Shown piece after piece: positions 35,455-44,108 of a stretch of DNA of 64,000 nucleotides. The notes below the pieces were generated by a model. The model did not search any database, was not told the DNA's origin, and worked only from the letters and a program-made list of their open reading frames with translations. The stretch covers positions 1 to 64,000 of the forward strand of contig JAHEZJ010000030.1 in NCBI GenBank assembly GCA_023251135.1, in the 5' to 3' direction. This DNA comes from Flavobacterium sp. (GTDB lineage: Bacteria; Bacteroidota; Bacteroidia; Flavobacteriales; Flavobacteriaceae). The position numbers were made by a program, and so were the translations under genes. Within the stretch, counting starts at the first letter, position 1. The number at the start of each line of letters is the position of its first letter.

Positions 35455-37641
35455 ATGCCCCGAATACGGATTTTTTTATTGTTGCTGATATGTCTGAATT
35501 GTTTTACCAATTCCGCTGCCGCACAATCCGAAACGATATCGGAAGCAAGGACCAATAAACTGGTCAAAGAGGCCTGGGAAGACTACAAGAAATCGAATTT
35601 TGAAAAATCACTCATCACTTCCCGCAAAGCATTAAACTATGCTACCGCCTCAAAAAATGATAATTTAATAGCAAAATCGTATAAAATAATTGCCGGGAAT
35701 TACAATGAATTGTCGGAATTTGATAAAGCTATTTTCTTCTATAACAGAGGATTGTTCTACGCCAACCGCACCGATAATGATTCCTTAAAATACAGTCTTC
35801 ATAATAATCTTGGTAATATTTATTGTTTCGAAAAGAAGCAATTCAACAAGGGGATTAATTATTATAAAAAATCCATCGCCTACAGTTTAAAATTAAATGA
35901 GATGTCGCAGGTCTATTTTACAAACGTAAATATAGCTTGGGCTTATTTTGATATTGCAGAGTTTAAGGCCGGCTATCCGTTTTTGAAATTTGTAAACAGC
36001 AACAAAAGCAAATATGGAGATGAGTCGACAGAGATCGTTGTAAACATGTTAAACGGTATGTATGCGAGTTATAGTAACGAATACGATCTGGCCAATACTT
36101 TTTTTCTGAAAGCCATTCAGGCGGGTAGAAACAGTGAAGAAAAATCCGATCTGTCGTATGCGCATCAGGAATATTCTAAGTTTTTAAGTAAAATCGGAAG
36201 GCACAAAGAAGCTTATGAGAATCTGGCTTCCTATAATGCTATAACGGCAGAATTGTACAATGAAGAAAAACTTAAAAAAGCTTCAATTGCGGGTTTTAAT
36301 TTAGAATTAGACGAATACAAAAGACAGATTGATAAAATCGAAAGCGAGAAAGATTCTCAATATCAAAGCCTTAAAAAGTCGAGAATTATCGTCGTTTTAT
36401 TTGTACTGATTTCGCTGATTCTTTTAATTCTTATTATTACTTTAGTAAAAAACATCAGGTTTAAGAAAAAGCACAATGCCGAGCTTTTACGGGCAAAAGA
36501 AATTGCCGAGGAAGCCTCGCTGCTCAAAACTCAGTTTATTTCGACCATAAGCCATGAACTCCGCACTCCGCTGTATGGTGTGGTGGGAATAACCAATATG
36601 CTGCTGGAAGAACACAAAGAACTGTCGCGAAGCCAGCATTTGAGTTCGCTGAAATTTTCGGCCAGGTATTTACTGTCACTGGTAAATGATATTCTTCAGA
36701 TTAATAAAATTGAGGAAAACAAAGTGATACTGGAGAATTTGACCTTCAATATTTCGGATGAAATTATGATGATCAAAAATTCACTCTCCTTTTTGGGGCA
36801 AAAAAACAATAATAAAATTACAGTTTCTATAGATCCCTGTATTCCGGAGTACCTCATTGGCGATAAGTTAAGGCTCGCTCAGATTTTGATGAACTTAGTC
36901 AGTAATGCGCTAAAGTTTACCAAAGATGGGAAAGTCGAAATAATAGTAAAGCTTAACCGGTCGGAGGAAAAAATGTACTTTTTGGACTTTTTAATAAAAG
37001 ACAATGGGGTTGGAATTGCAATTGTGGATCAGGGCAAAATTTTTGAAAAATTTGTACAGGTTGGCAGAAAAGATGAAGACTATCAGGGAACAGGCCTGGG
37101 ACTGAGTATTGTAAAACGATTGTTGGGTCTTTTTGGAAGTACAATTGCACTGAAGAGTGAGATTGGTCTGGGAACATCGTTTACGTTTACAATTCCTTTT
37201 GAGTTTGATCTTCAAAAAACAAAACAAATTATTGACGAAATAGAAGTAGATTTGAGTTCAAACGAAGTATATAAAATTTTGATTGTAGAAGATAATCTCA
37301 TCAATCAGCTGGTAACGAAAAAGATTATCGAAAAACACAATTACATCTGCAAAGTAGTTGATGACGGTTTCTCGGCATTGAAGATACTGGAGGACGAGAG
37401 TTTTGACCTGATTTTAATGGACATCAACATGCCTTTGATGAACGGATTTGAAACGACCAAAAGAATTCGTTTGAGTGGGCTTAAAACGCCTATTGTCGCG
37501 CTAACCGCCTTTGATAAGGATGAAATTACAGATGAGGCTATTTCGTCGGGAATAAACGATATTATTATTAAGCCGTTTGAACCTGTCAGGCTCTTTAAAA
37601 TTATGAATTACTTAATATTGGAAGCAAAAAACGCTGGTTAA
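35455..37641 (+). CDS. TPR-containing hybrid sensor histidine kinase/response regulator
   Basis: 728 residues. A signal peptide (ends near NSAAAQ) is followed by a periplasmic region with TPR-like helices (about 30-290, including YNRGLFYANRTDNDSLKYSLHNN in outline), one membrane helix (about 313-335), a HisKA domain with H367 in TISHELRTPLYG, an HATPase domain (NALKFTKDG, DNGVGI, GTGLGLSIVK), and a C-terminal receiver domain with phosphoacceptor D656 in LILMDINMP. No DNA-binding domain, so output goes to another protein. Signal unknown. Its stop overlaps the convergent helicase stop by 4 bases. Confidence 0.9.
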   Translation: MPRIRIFLLLLICLNCFTNSAAAQSETISEARTNKLVKEAWEDYKKSNFEKSLITSRKALNYATASKNDNLIAKSYKIIAGNYNELSEFDKAIFFYNRGLFYANRTDNDSLKYSLHNNLGNIYCFEKKQFNKGINYYKKSIAYSLKLNEMSQVYFTNVNIAWAYFDIAEFKAGYPFLKFVNSNKSKYGDESTEIVVNMLNGMYASYSNEYDLANTFFLKAIQAGRNSEEKSDLSYAHQEYSKFLSKIGRHKEAYENLASYNAITAELYNEEKLKKASIAGFNLELDEYKRQIDKIESEKDSQYQSLKKSRIIVVLFVLISLILLILIITLVKNIRFKKKHNAELLRAKEIAEEASLLKTQFISTISHELRTPLYGVVGITNMLLEEHKELSRSQHLSSLKFSARYLLSLVNDILQINKIEENKVILENLTFNISDEIMMIKNSLSFLGQKNNNKITVSIDPCIPEYLIGDKLRLAQILMNLVSNALKFTKDGKVEIIVKLNRSEEKMYFLDFLIKDNGVGIAIVDQGKIFEKFVQVGRKDEDYQGTGLGLSIVKRLLGLFGSTIALKSEIGLGTSFTFTIPFEFDLQKTKQIIDEIEVDLSSNEVYKILIVEDNLINQLVTKKIIEKHNYICKVVDDGFSALKILEDESFDLILMDINMPLMNGFETTKRIRLSGLKTPIVALTAFDKDEITDEAISSGINDIIIKPFEPVRLFKIMNYLILEAKNAG

Positions 37642-38888
37642 TACCAGCGTTTTTTGTTTTGCTTAGAAGCATTTGATTTTCTCGATTTATGAGCACCACC
37701 GCTTCGGTTTGAGTTTTTTGGTTTCTCTTCCGTTGCTTCCGGACTTCCGGAGTGCCATGGGTAAGGGTGATCTGTAATGGTTTTTACATCTACCTTTATT
37801 AGTTTTTGAATGTCTTTCCAGTAAGGCTGTTCGTCTTTACCACAAAACGAAATGGCAATACCTCCGTTTCCTGCACGTCCGGTACGCCCGATACGGTGTA
37901 CATAAGTTTCCGGAATGTTTGGTAAATCAAAGTTGATTACAAATGGCAACTGGTCAATATCGATTCCTCTTGCAGCAATATCTGTCGCAACAAGAACACC
38001 AACTTCTTTGTTTTTAAAAGCATCCAAAACACGTTGTCTTGCATTTTGAGACTTATCTCCGTGAATTGCTTCAGCTGGAATGTCTTTTTTGCGAAGTGCT
38101 TTAACCACATTATCAGCACCATGTTTGGTTCTTGAAAAAACCAGCACATTGGATAGATTTTCATTTTTGATCAAATGATACAGTAAATTTCTTTTCTCTG
38201 TTTTTTCAACAAAATAAATACGTTGTTCAACGGTTTCTGCTGTAGATGAAACTGGTGAAACTTCTACTTTCGCAGGATCCTTTAAAAACATTTCGGCCAG
38301 TTCGCGAATCGCAATCGGCATAGTAGCCGAGAACAATAAAGTCTGTCTGTTTTTAGGAGTAAGTTTTACAATTTTTTTCACGTCATTGATAAAACCCATA
38401 TCCAGCATCTGATCGGCTTCGTCTAACACCAAAGTGTGTAAATGATCCAGATCCAGAAATCCCTGTTTGTGTAAATCAAGTAATCGGCCCGGAGTGGCAA
38501 CTAAAATGTCGACTCCATTTTTTAGCGTATCTACCTGCGGATTTTGCGAAACTCCTCCAAAAATGGTCAATTGCGTTAAGTTGGTATATTTGGCATAAGT
38601 GTCAAAACTTTGTCCAATCTGAACCGCTAATTCACGTGTAGGAGTAACTATAAGGGCACGAATTTGTTTGGCTTTTTTAGAAGAACCTACAATTCGGTGT
38701 AACTGATGTATGATTGGAATAGCAAATGCTGCTGTTTTTCCTGTACCTGTTTGTGCGCAACCAATTAAATCCCTTCCCGATAAAACGATCGGAATAGATT
38801 GTTCCTGAATAGGAGTGGGGTTTAGGTAGCCTTCTTCAAATACGGCTTTTTGTATACTTTTTGAGAGTGATAGATCTTCGAATAACAT
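37638..38888 (-). CDS. DEAD-box RNA helicase, RhlE-like
   Basis: 416 residues. Q motif (PTPIQEQSIP), Walker A AQTGTGKTAA, PTRELAVQI, VATPGRLLD, DEAD in VLDEADQML, SAT, and the C-terminal VATDIAARGIDI and HRIGRTGRAG. The tail is short, basic and serine/asparagine-rich (SGGAHKSRKSNASK), fitting RhlE-type helicases in ribosome assembly or RNA decay. Confidence 0.94.
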   Translation of the reverse strand: MLFEDLSLSKSIQKAVFEEGYLNPTPIQEQSIPIVLSGRDLIGCAQTGTGKTAAFAIPIIHQLHRIVGSSKKAKQIRALIVTPTRELAVQIGQSFDTYAKYTNLTQLTIFGGVSQNPQVDTLKNGVDILVATPGRLLDLHKQGFLDLDHLHTLVLDEADQMLDMGFINDVKKIVKLTPKNRQTLLFSATMPIAIRELAEMFLKDPAKVEVSPVSSTAETVEQRIYFVEKTEKRNLLYHLIKNENLSNVLVFSRTKHGADNVVKALRKKDIPAEAIHGDKSQNARQRVLDAFKNKEVGVLVATDIAARGIDIDQLPFVINFDLPNIPETYVHRIGRTGRAGNGGIAISFCGKDEQPYWKDIQKLIKVDVKTITDHPYPWHSGSPEATEEKPKNSNRSGGAHKSRKSNASKQNKKRWY

Positions 38889-38932
38889 ATCTTACATATT
38901 AAGAATTTAGTTTTAAGTACTAAAATTCTGTG

Positions 38933-38940
38933 CAAAGATA
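38933..38940 (-). promoter_or_regulatory. Possible -7 element (TATCTTTG) of the helicase gene
   Basis: Minus-strand TAnnTTTG, 45 bases before the start codon. No clear -33 TTG. Confidence 0.35.
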
Positions 38941-39023
38941 GGTTTATTCGGTTAATCCTTTATTTGAATATCATTTTATTTGGCAAATGCCTTAATTTTC
39001 AACAGCTGTACTTGCTGCTTTGA

Positions 39024-40061
39024 TTAGATTTTTTCGTTATTCGCTTTGATGAAATCCGTTACCAGATACCCTATAAGCTTGCCAATTAGGTTGTTGTTTG
39101 GAGAGTCGGCTAAATCCGGAGCACCTTCGCAAATATGCAGATAAGCGGCATTTTTATGCTGTCCGAAAAAGGAAATAAACTGACGCAATTCTTCGACAGA
39201 AAAACCACTGATGGTCATAGCGCTGCTCGCAATATTAGGAATAGCATCCAGATCAATTTCAATCCCGAAAGAATCGGTTCTGATGAATTCCAGTGCTAAA
39301 GCCATTTCCCTGTCAAAATCCTTTTCCTTGCGGATTTTTACACTGTCGTAGGTGTTGTAACGAACGCGGTCTTCAAGTTTTTTGATGATGTCTAAAACAC
39401 TTTTGGAAGTGTAGTTTTCGTGTAGACCAAAAATGAAGTATTTTTTTAAGAAACCTTCTTCATACGCATAAGAAAATCCATTGCCGCTGTGACGGCCTTC
39501 AAGGATTCTAAAATCAGAGTGCGCATCAAAATTAATAGCATTGATTGGTTTTCCTTTGGCTAAAGCCGATCCTTTTATGTTTCCGTAGGCATTATTATGT
39601 CCGCCTCCAATAATGATTGGCGTTTTACCCGCTTTTATGATCGTAAAAATAATATGCGAAACTTCTTTGTCAATTTTTTCTACCAACTGACTAAGTTTAG
39701 ACCTGTCGTCGATATCATTAAAATCAAGATTTTCGACATCGCGCATTTCCTGAGCGACATCCAATTGACCTAAAACCAAAATCTGACTGCCTTTAGAGAA
39801 ACGATTGTGCTGAATGTTGGCAATGCTTTTTATCGCACTTTCCCATGCCGATGCTGCTCCGGGTCTGCCGTAATTGGCACGTACCCCAATATCTTCAGGT
39901 ATCCCAAAAAGCACATATTTGGCCTCGCTTTCTTTTAGAAAATTGATCTTATCAGCCCCTTTGGGTATGATGACCATTTTTTCTCCGAATTTTATTTCAC
40001 CACTTCTGTGATTGGTGATTTTTGCCAAATCGTTAACAGTAAAAGGAATTAGTTTCTCCAT
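39024..40061 (-). CDS. hutG: Formimidoylglutamase-like, arginase/ureohydrolase family
   Basis: 345 residues. The binuclear manganese site is visible: GGGHNNAYG (first His), NFDAHSDFR (D-x-H-x-D) and EIDLDAI (D-x-D). Arginase-fold enzymes of this group include HutG, which splits N-formimidoyl-glutamate to glutamate and formamide. hutI nearby (41116) supports that role; agmatinase or arginase activity is the alternative. Confidence 0.85.
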   Translation of the reverse strand: MEKLIPFTVNDLAKITNHRSGEIKFGEKMVIIPKGADKINFLKESEAKYVLFGIPEDIGVRANYGRPGAASAWESAIKSIANIQHNRFSKGSQILVLGQLDVAQEMRDVENLDFNDIDDRSKLSQLVEKIDKEVSHIIFTIIKAGKTPIIIGGGHNNAYGNIKGSALAKGKPINAINFDAHSDFRILEGRHSGNGFSYAYEEGFLKKYFIFGLHENYTSKSVLDIIKKLEDRVRYNTYDSVKIRKEKDFDREMALALEFIRTDSFGIEIDLDAIPNIASSAMTISGFSVEELRQFISFFGQHKNAAYLHICEGAPDLADSPNNNLIGKLIGYLVTDFIKANNEKI

Positions 40062-40158
40062 GAAAAAAAAATATTTTCCAAAAATAATATAATTGTGGCA
40101 ACTTACGTTATTACCTTATATTAATTCTTAAATTTGTTTTAAAGAAAATTTTTTAAAT

Positions 40159-41037
40159 ATGGAAAACCCAAAGAACAACAACTCAAGTCTAAAAGCGGTA
40201 ATCGCAGTTTTAGCAGTCCTACTGATTGGTAGCTTAGTGTATATTTTTAAATTATCATCTGATACAGATGTAGTTAAGACTGAACTTACTACGACGATGA
40301 CAGAAAAAGAATCTGTTATGAAAGATTTACAGGAATTGAAATCAACTTATGATGCTGCAATTGCTGAAAATACTTCAATGTCTGATGAGTTAATTCAGGA
40401 AAGAGATAAAGTAGTAGCTCTAATGGATGATTTAAATAAATCTAAAGGAGATGTATCTAAATACAGATCACAAGTTCAGGCAATGCAAGGTAAAATGAAA
40501 ACTTTAGTTGCTGAAAACGATGAGTTGAAAAAACAAAATGGCGTTTTAACAGTTCAAAGAGACAGTACAATTGTAGTTTTAGGAGAATCTAAAAAGTACA
40601 ATGAAGTTTTAGTTGGTCAAAACGAAGAGTTGGCTAAAACTGTTGAAAAAGGAGCTAAATTATCTGTATTAAATACAAAAACGATCGCTTACAAAGTAAA
40701 AGGTTCAGGTAAACAAATCGAAACCGATAAAGCAAGCCGTGCCGATGTTTTGAAAGTAAGTTTTACTATTGCTGAAAATCAAATCGCTAAATCAGGAGAT
40801 AAAACGTATTATGTACAAGTTATCGATTCTAAAAACAATGTTTTAGGAGAAAAGAAAACAGAAAGTTTTGGAGATAATACTTTAACGTATAGCTTTAAAA
40901 CTACCGTTAGATATGAAAACAAAACAGTAAACGTTTCAGAAGATTTAATTGGTAAAGATTTTGAAAAAGGTACTTACTTTATTAATGTTTTTGATAATGA
41001 CGAATTGGTTTCTAAAACTAGTTTCAGCTTAAGATAA
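40159..41037 (+). CDS. Membrane-anchored coiled-coil protein of unknown function
   Basis: 292 residues. A single membrane helix at about 14-31 (VIAVLAVLLIGSLVYIF) and then a long coiled coil (about 40-165, rich in E, K, L, D) leading to a beta-rich C-terminal domain (about 180-292: YYVQVIDSKNNVLG, YSFKTTVRYENKTVN). No family recognised beyond its common presence in flavobacteria. It sits between hutG and hutI but on the opposite strand, so it is probably unrelated to histidine catabolism. A TAAATTTG at 40129-40136 could be its -7 element. Confidence 0.75.
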   Translation: MENPKNNNSSLKAVIAVLAVLLIGSLVYIFKLSSDTDVVKTELTTTMTEKESVMKDLQELKSTYDAAIAENTSMSDELIQERDKVVALMDDLNKSKGDVSKYRSQVQAMQGKMKTLVAENDELKKQNGVLTVQRDSTIVVLGESKKYNEVLVGQNEELAKTVEKGAKLSVLNTKTIAYKVKGSGKQIETDKASRADVLKVSFTIAENQIAKSGDKTYYVQVIDSKNNVLGEKKTESFGDNTLTYSFKTTVRYENKTVNVSEDLIGKDFEKGTYFINVFDNDELVSKTSFSLR

Positions 41038-41070
41038 TACCGAGCCGTTTAGGACAAATACCACTAAAAT

Positions 41071-41108
41071 AAAAAAGGTCTGTGAAGAAAATCACAGACC
41101 TTTTTTTA
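41071..41108. terminator. Bidirectional terminator
   Basis: AAAAAAGGTCTGTG / CACAGACCTTTTTT hairpin with an 8-base loop, between the convergent coiled-coil gene and hutI. Confidence 0.87.
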
Positions 41109-41115
41109 TGCTTTA

Positions 41116-42354
41116 TTATTTAAGAATTTTTCCTTCAAGAAAAACGCTTTCGATTAAATTACTGCCAAAAGCGTATGGAATTTGATAGTAAGATGAAATC
41201 GGTTTGGTTAGAATTAAATTGGCTTTTTTGCCTTTGGTAATACTTCCGTGTGTTTCAGAAAGGTCCATGGCATAAGCGCCATTTATAGTAGCGGCATTTA
41301 TAGCTTCTTCGGGAGTCATTTTCATTTTGATACAAGCCGTTGCTACCACAAAATTCATATTTCCGGATGGAGTAGAACCAGGGTTAAAATCGGTAGCCAG
41401 AGCAATTGGTAGGCCTGCTTTGATCATTTCGCGGGCAGGAGTATAAGGAATGCTTAAAAAATAAGAACAGGACGGCAATGCGACAGGCATTGTTTCGGTG
41501 TTTTTTAAAGCTTCAATGTCTTCCGGGTTCATAATTTCGAGATGATCAACAGAAAGGGCTTTGTATTTGATTCCTGCCTGTATGCCTCCAATAGAATTGA
41601 ATTGGTTGACATGAATTTTTGGTTTCAGACCATATTGTATTCCCGCTTCCATGATTTTTTCGGTTTCTTCAACAGAAAAATACCCAGTTTCGCAAAAGGC
41701 GTCCACATAATCGGCCAGTTTGTTTTGGGCAATTTCGGGCAGCATTTTGGTGATGATTTCATCGATATAACCCGCTTTGTTTTCTTTGTAGTGTAAAGGA
41801 AAAGCATGTGCACCCAGAAAAGTAGCTTTTATAGCAATAGGATAATTTTGAGCAAGTTTCTGAATGACGCGAAGCATTTTCAATTCACCTTCGATCGTAA
41901 GTCCGTAACCCGATTTTATTTCTACAGCGCCTGTTCCTAAATGCATCACTTCTTCTAAACGAAGTTTCGATTGCTCGTAGATCTCTTCTTCAGAGGTTTC
42001 GTTGAGTTTTTTGGCCGAGTTTAGAATTCCGCCACCACGGTTCGCAATTTCTTCATACGAAAATCCGTTAATTCGGTCTACAAATTCCTGTTCACGATTT
42101 CCTGCATATACAATGTGTGTATGGCTGTCGCACCAGGTTGGCATTACAATTCGCCCAGTAGCATCAATTGTTAAATCGGCAGGAACTTCAGGAAGATTCT
42201 CCATCAGACCAAAATCGTAAATAAGATTGTCTTTTAAAATTAAATACGCATTTTTTAAGGTAGGAAGTACTGCCATTTCTGCTCCCGAAACCTTAGCTAT
42301 TGAAGTTTCGCGAACCTGAAGTAATTCTTTGATGTTTGTTATAAGAGTTGTCAT
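41116..42354 (-). CDS. hutI: Imidazolonepropionase
   Basis: 412 residues from ATG 42354; an upstream TTG (42378) would add 8 residues. Hydrolyses imidazolone-5-propionate to N-formimidoyl-glutamate in histidine breakdown. Visible amidohydrolase metal motif CDSHTHIVYAG, ANRGGGILNS, EIKSGYGL, HVNQFNS, the SVDHLEI segment and ALATDFNPGSTP. The product is the substrate of the HutG-like enzyme at 39024. hutH and hutU are not in the window. Confidence 0.95.
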   Translation of the reverse strand: MTTLITNIKELLQVRETSIAKVSGAEMAVLPTLKNAYLILKDNLIYDFGLMENLPEVPADLTIDATGRIVMPTWCDSHTHIVYAGNREQEFVDRINGFSYEEIANRGGGILNSAKKLNETSEEEIYEQSKLRLEEVMHLGTGAVEIKSGYGLTIEGELKMLRVIQKLAQNYPIAIKATFLGAHAFPLHYKENKAGYIDEIITKMLPEIAQNKLADYVDAFCETGYFSVEETEKIMEAGIQYGLKPKIHVNQFNSIGGIQAGIKYKALSVDHLEIMNPEDIEALKNTETMPVALPSCSYFLSIPYTPAREMIKAGLPIALATDFNPGSTPSGNMNFVVATACIKMKMTPEEAINAATINGAYAMDLSETHGSITKGKKANLILTKPISSYYQIPYAFGSNLIESVFLEGKILK

Positions 42355-42466
42355 TGTTGGTATTGTTGTAAAACACAAATTTCACGAATTTTCACTATGA
42401 ATTGTGAGAATTAATGAAACTCATGCTTATGTAATTTGTATTTAATTTGTTGAGTGAAATTGTTTT

Positions 42467-42551
42467 AACACATAGAGACATAGTTATTGTAAACTTAAAA
42501 AAGGCGTTTCACTAGTTAAAATGCATCTAGTAAACTATGTTTCTATGTGTT
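42467..42551. repeat. MITE-like element with 19-bp terminal inverted repeats
   Basis: AACACATAGAGACATAGTT (42467-42485) and AACTATGTTTCTATGTGTT (42533-42551) are inverted copies with one mismatch, 47 bases apart. Noncoding, in the gap between hutI and the cyclase gene. Confidence 0.65.
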
Positions 42552-42588
42552 GAAATTTAATTTTCAATTTTACACAAGGGGTTTGTAT

Positions 42589-43641
42589 TTATTCTGAGAC
42601 TGTTATTTCGAACATTTTGCTCCAGTTTTTACCGGTAACAAAAATAGTTTTGGTTTTTGGGTTGTAAGCGATTCCGTTTAAAACATCGTCTTTGGTCACA
42701 TCACTCATCAATTTGCGTAATCCTGACATGTCCAGAATCCCTTCCACAGCTCCGGAAGTAGGGTTAACAACTGCAATTGCATCTTTGAACCATACATTGG
42801 TGTAGATTTTTCCGTTAATCCATTCCAATTCATTAATGGCTTTAATTTTTGAAGTTCCCGAGTAAACGTTGATGTAATCGATCATTTTTTGAGTTGCAGG
42901 ATCCATTCTCCAGATTTTCTCTGTTTTATCGGTTTGGTAAATGTATTTTCCGTCATTCGTCATTCCCCAGCCTTCGATATTTTTATCGTAAGCAAAAGTT
43001 TTTTCCAGTTTTAAAGTGTTGGCATTGTAGATAAAACCGGTTTTGTTTTGCCAGGTCAGCTGGAATAATTTGCCATTGATGAAAGTGATTCCTTCACCAA
43101 AATACTTTTTGTCTAAATCGACTTGTTTGAAAACTTTTCCGGTCTTGTAATCGTATTTTCTTAAGTAAGAAGCGCCTTCCTGCCCCGTACTTTCGTATAA
43201 AGTGTCTTTGTAAAACTCTAACCCTTCCGTAAAAGCTTGTTTGTCGTGAGCGTAGGTATTGATTATTTTGTATTTTAATAATTTAGGCTCAATATTCGAA
43301 ACCAGCTCAACACGTTTGGTAGCATCAGAGGAGTCTGATCCAAAATAAACGGTCGCTTTTAAATATTGATATCCTAATTTTTGATCTTTTAATTCAAATT
43401 TGAATTTTTCAGCACCTTTAGTGCTTCCCACTTTTTTATCGTTTATGAAGTAGGCAATGCTGTCGATTTCTTTCGAATTCGGGTTCAAAATGCCGATCGA
43501 AATGGCTTCCTGAGGCAAAAAATGAGCCGGAAAAGCCGAATCATCGATGGTGAATAAAGAATTTTCACCTTTTTTTGTATCTCCACATCCAATTAATGTG
43601 ATTCCTAATAAAATGACAGTTAGGAAGTTATGTTTTTTCAT
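42589..43641 (-). CDS. Glutaminyl-peptide cyclotransferase (plant/bacterial type), lipoprotein
   Basis: 350 residues. Lipobox at LIGCG (Cys19). After an N-terminal beta-sandwich-like extension (about 35-115), residues about 120-350 form the beta-propeller of glutamine cyclotransferases: FTEGLEF, YESTGQEGASYLR, YFGEGITFINGKLFQLTW, GWGMTNDGKYIYQTD, NELEWINGKIYTNVW and VLNGIAYNP. Converts N-terminal Gln of exported proteins to pyroglutamate. Bacteroidota often expose N-terminal Gln after signal cleavage, which makes this an envelope housekeeping enzyme. Confidence 0.9.
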   Translation of the reverse strand: MKKHNFLTVILLGITLIGCGDTKKGENSLFTIDDSAFPAHFLPQEAISIGILNPNSKEIDSIAYFINDKKVGSTKGAEKFKFELKDQKLGYQYLKATVYFGSDSSDATKRVELVSNIEPKLLKYKIINTYAHDKQAFTEGLEFYKDTLYESTGQEGASYLRKYDYKTGKVFKQVDLDKKYFGEGITFINGKLFQLTWQNKTGFIYNANTLKLEKTFAYDKNIEGWGMTNDGKYIYQTDKTEKIWRMDPATQKMIDYINVYSGTSKIKAINELEWINGKIYTNVWFKDAIAVVNPTSGAVEGILDMSGLRKLMSDVTKDDVLNGIAYNPKTKTIFVTGKNWSKMFEITVSE

Positions 43642-43696
43642 AGTTTAAAATTTGAATAAGCCAATATACGATGATATTTTTATAGCGACAAAGGTC

Positions 43697-43726
43697 TTGC
43701 AAAAATATAAAAAGATTGTATATTTG
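43697..43726 (+). promoter_or_regulatory. Flavobacterial promoter of the SRP RNA
   Basis: TTG (43697-43699), 19 bases, TATATTTG (43719-43726), with the RNA start about 5 bases on. A textbook match to the consensus. Confidence 0.82.
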
Positions 43727-43730
43727 CACC

Positions 43731-43823
43731 GGCAAGTCCTACACGACCAGCTCCTGCAGACTCCCCCAGGATGGGAACATAGCAAGGGTACGTGGTTGAG
43801 CGGTGCGATGTAGGTCGCTTGCC
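43731..43823 (+). ncRNA. ffs: Signal recognition particle RNA (small bacterial 4.5S type)
   Basis: About 93 bases. The ends pair (GGCAAG with CTTGCC, continuing TCCTACA with TGTAGG). The apical domain has the conserved asymmetric loop, seen as CCAGGATGGGAACATAGCAAGGGTA. Scaffold for Ffh in membrane protein targeting. Followed by a 14-base T run and then a hairpin terminator. Confidence 0.92.
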
Positions 43824-43824
43824 A

Positions 43825-43870
43825 TTTTTTTTTTTTTTGTAGTCCCGATGTTTCGGGATTTTTTTTTTAG
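43825..43870 (+). terminator. Terminator region of the SRP RNA
   Basis: A run of 14 T residues directly after the RNA, then TCCCGA / TCGGGA with loop TGTT and a second T run. Confidence 0.75.
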
Positions 43871-44053
43871 AATTAATTTAAAAGTAGTCTTCCTTATGGA
43901 GGATTTTTTTATTTTTGACCTTTTTGTGAAATGTAAAATGTTGCTTGTAAGATGTAAGATGTTTTAGGGAAGAAGATTTTCGTATTGCAGAAATTCTATT
44001 TATAAACAAGTACATTTAACGATCATAATTAAAAGTCTGTGTCAAGAATGTTT

Positions 44054-44095
44054 CATTTCACAAATAACATTTCACAAATAACATTTCACATCTAA
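44054..44095. repeat. 14-bp tandem repeat, three units
   Basis: CATTTCACAAATAA twice perfectly, then CATTTCACATCTAA. Ends 13 bases before the SDR start codon. GTGAAATGT upstream (about 43925) is an inverted relative. Confidence 0.75.
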
Positions 44096-44108
44096 CATAA
44101 AACTTACA

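Larger units (their letters stand above)
43642..44108. other. Intergenic region with SRP RNA and repeats
   Basis: Contains the SRP RNA with promoter and terminator (43697-43870), short direct repeats (GTAAGAT twice, near 43950) and a 14-base triple tandem repeat (44054-44095) just before the SDR gene. Confidence 0.6.
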
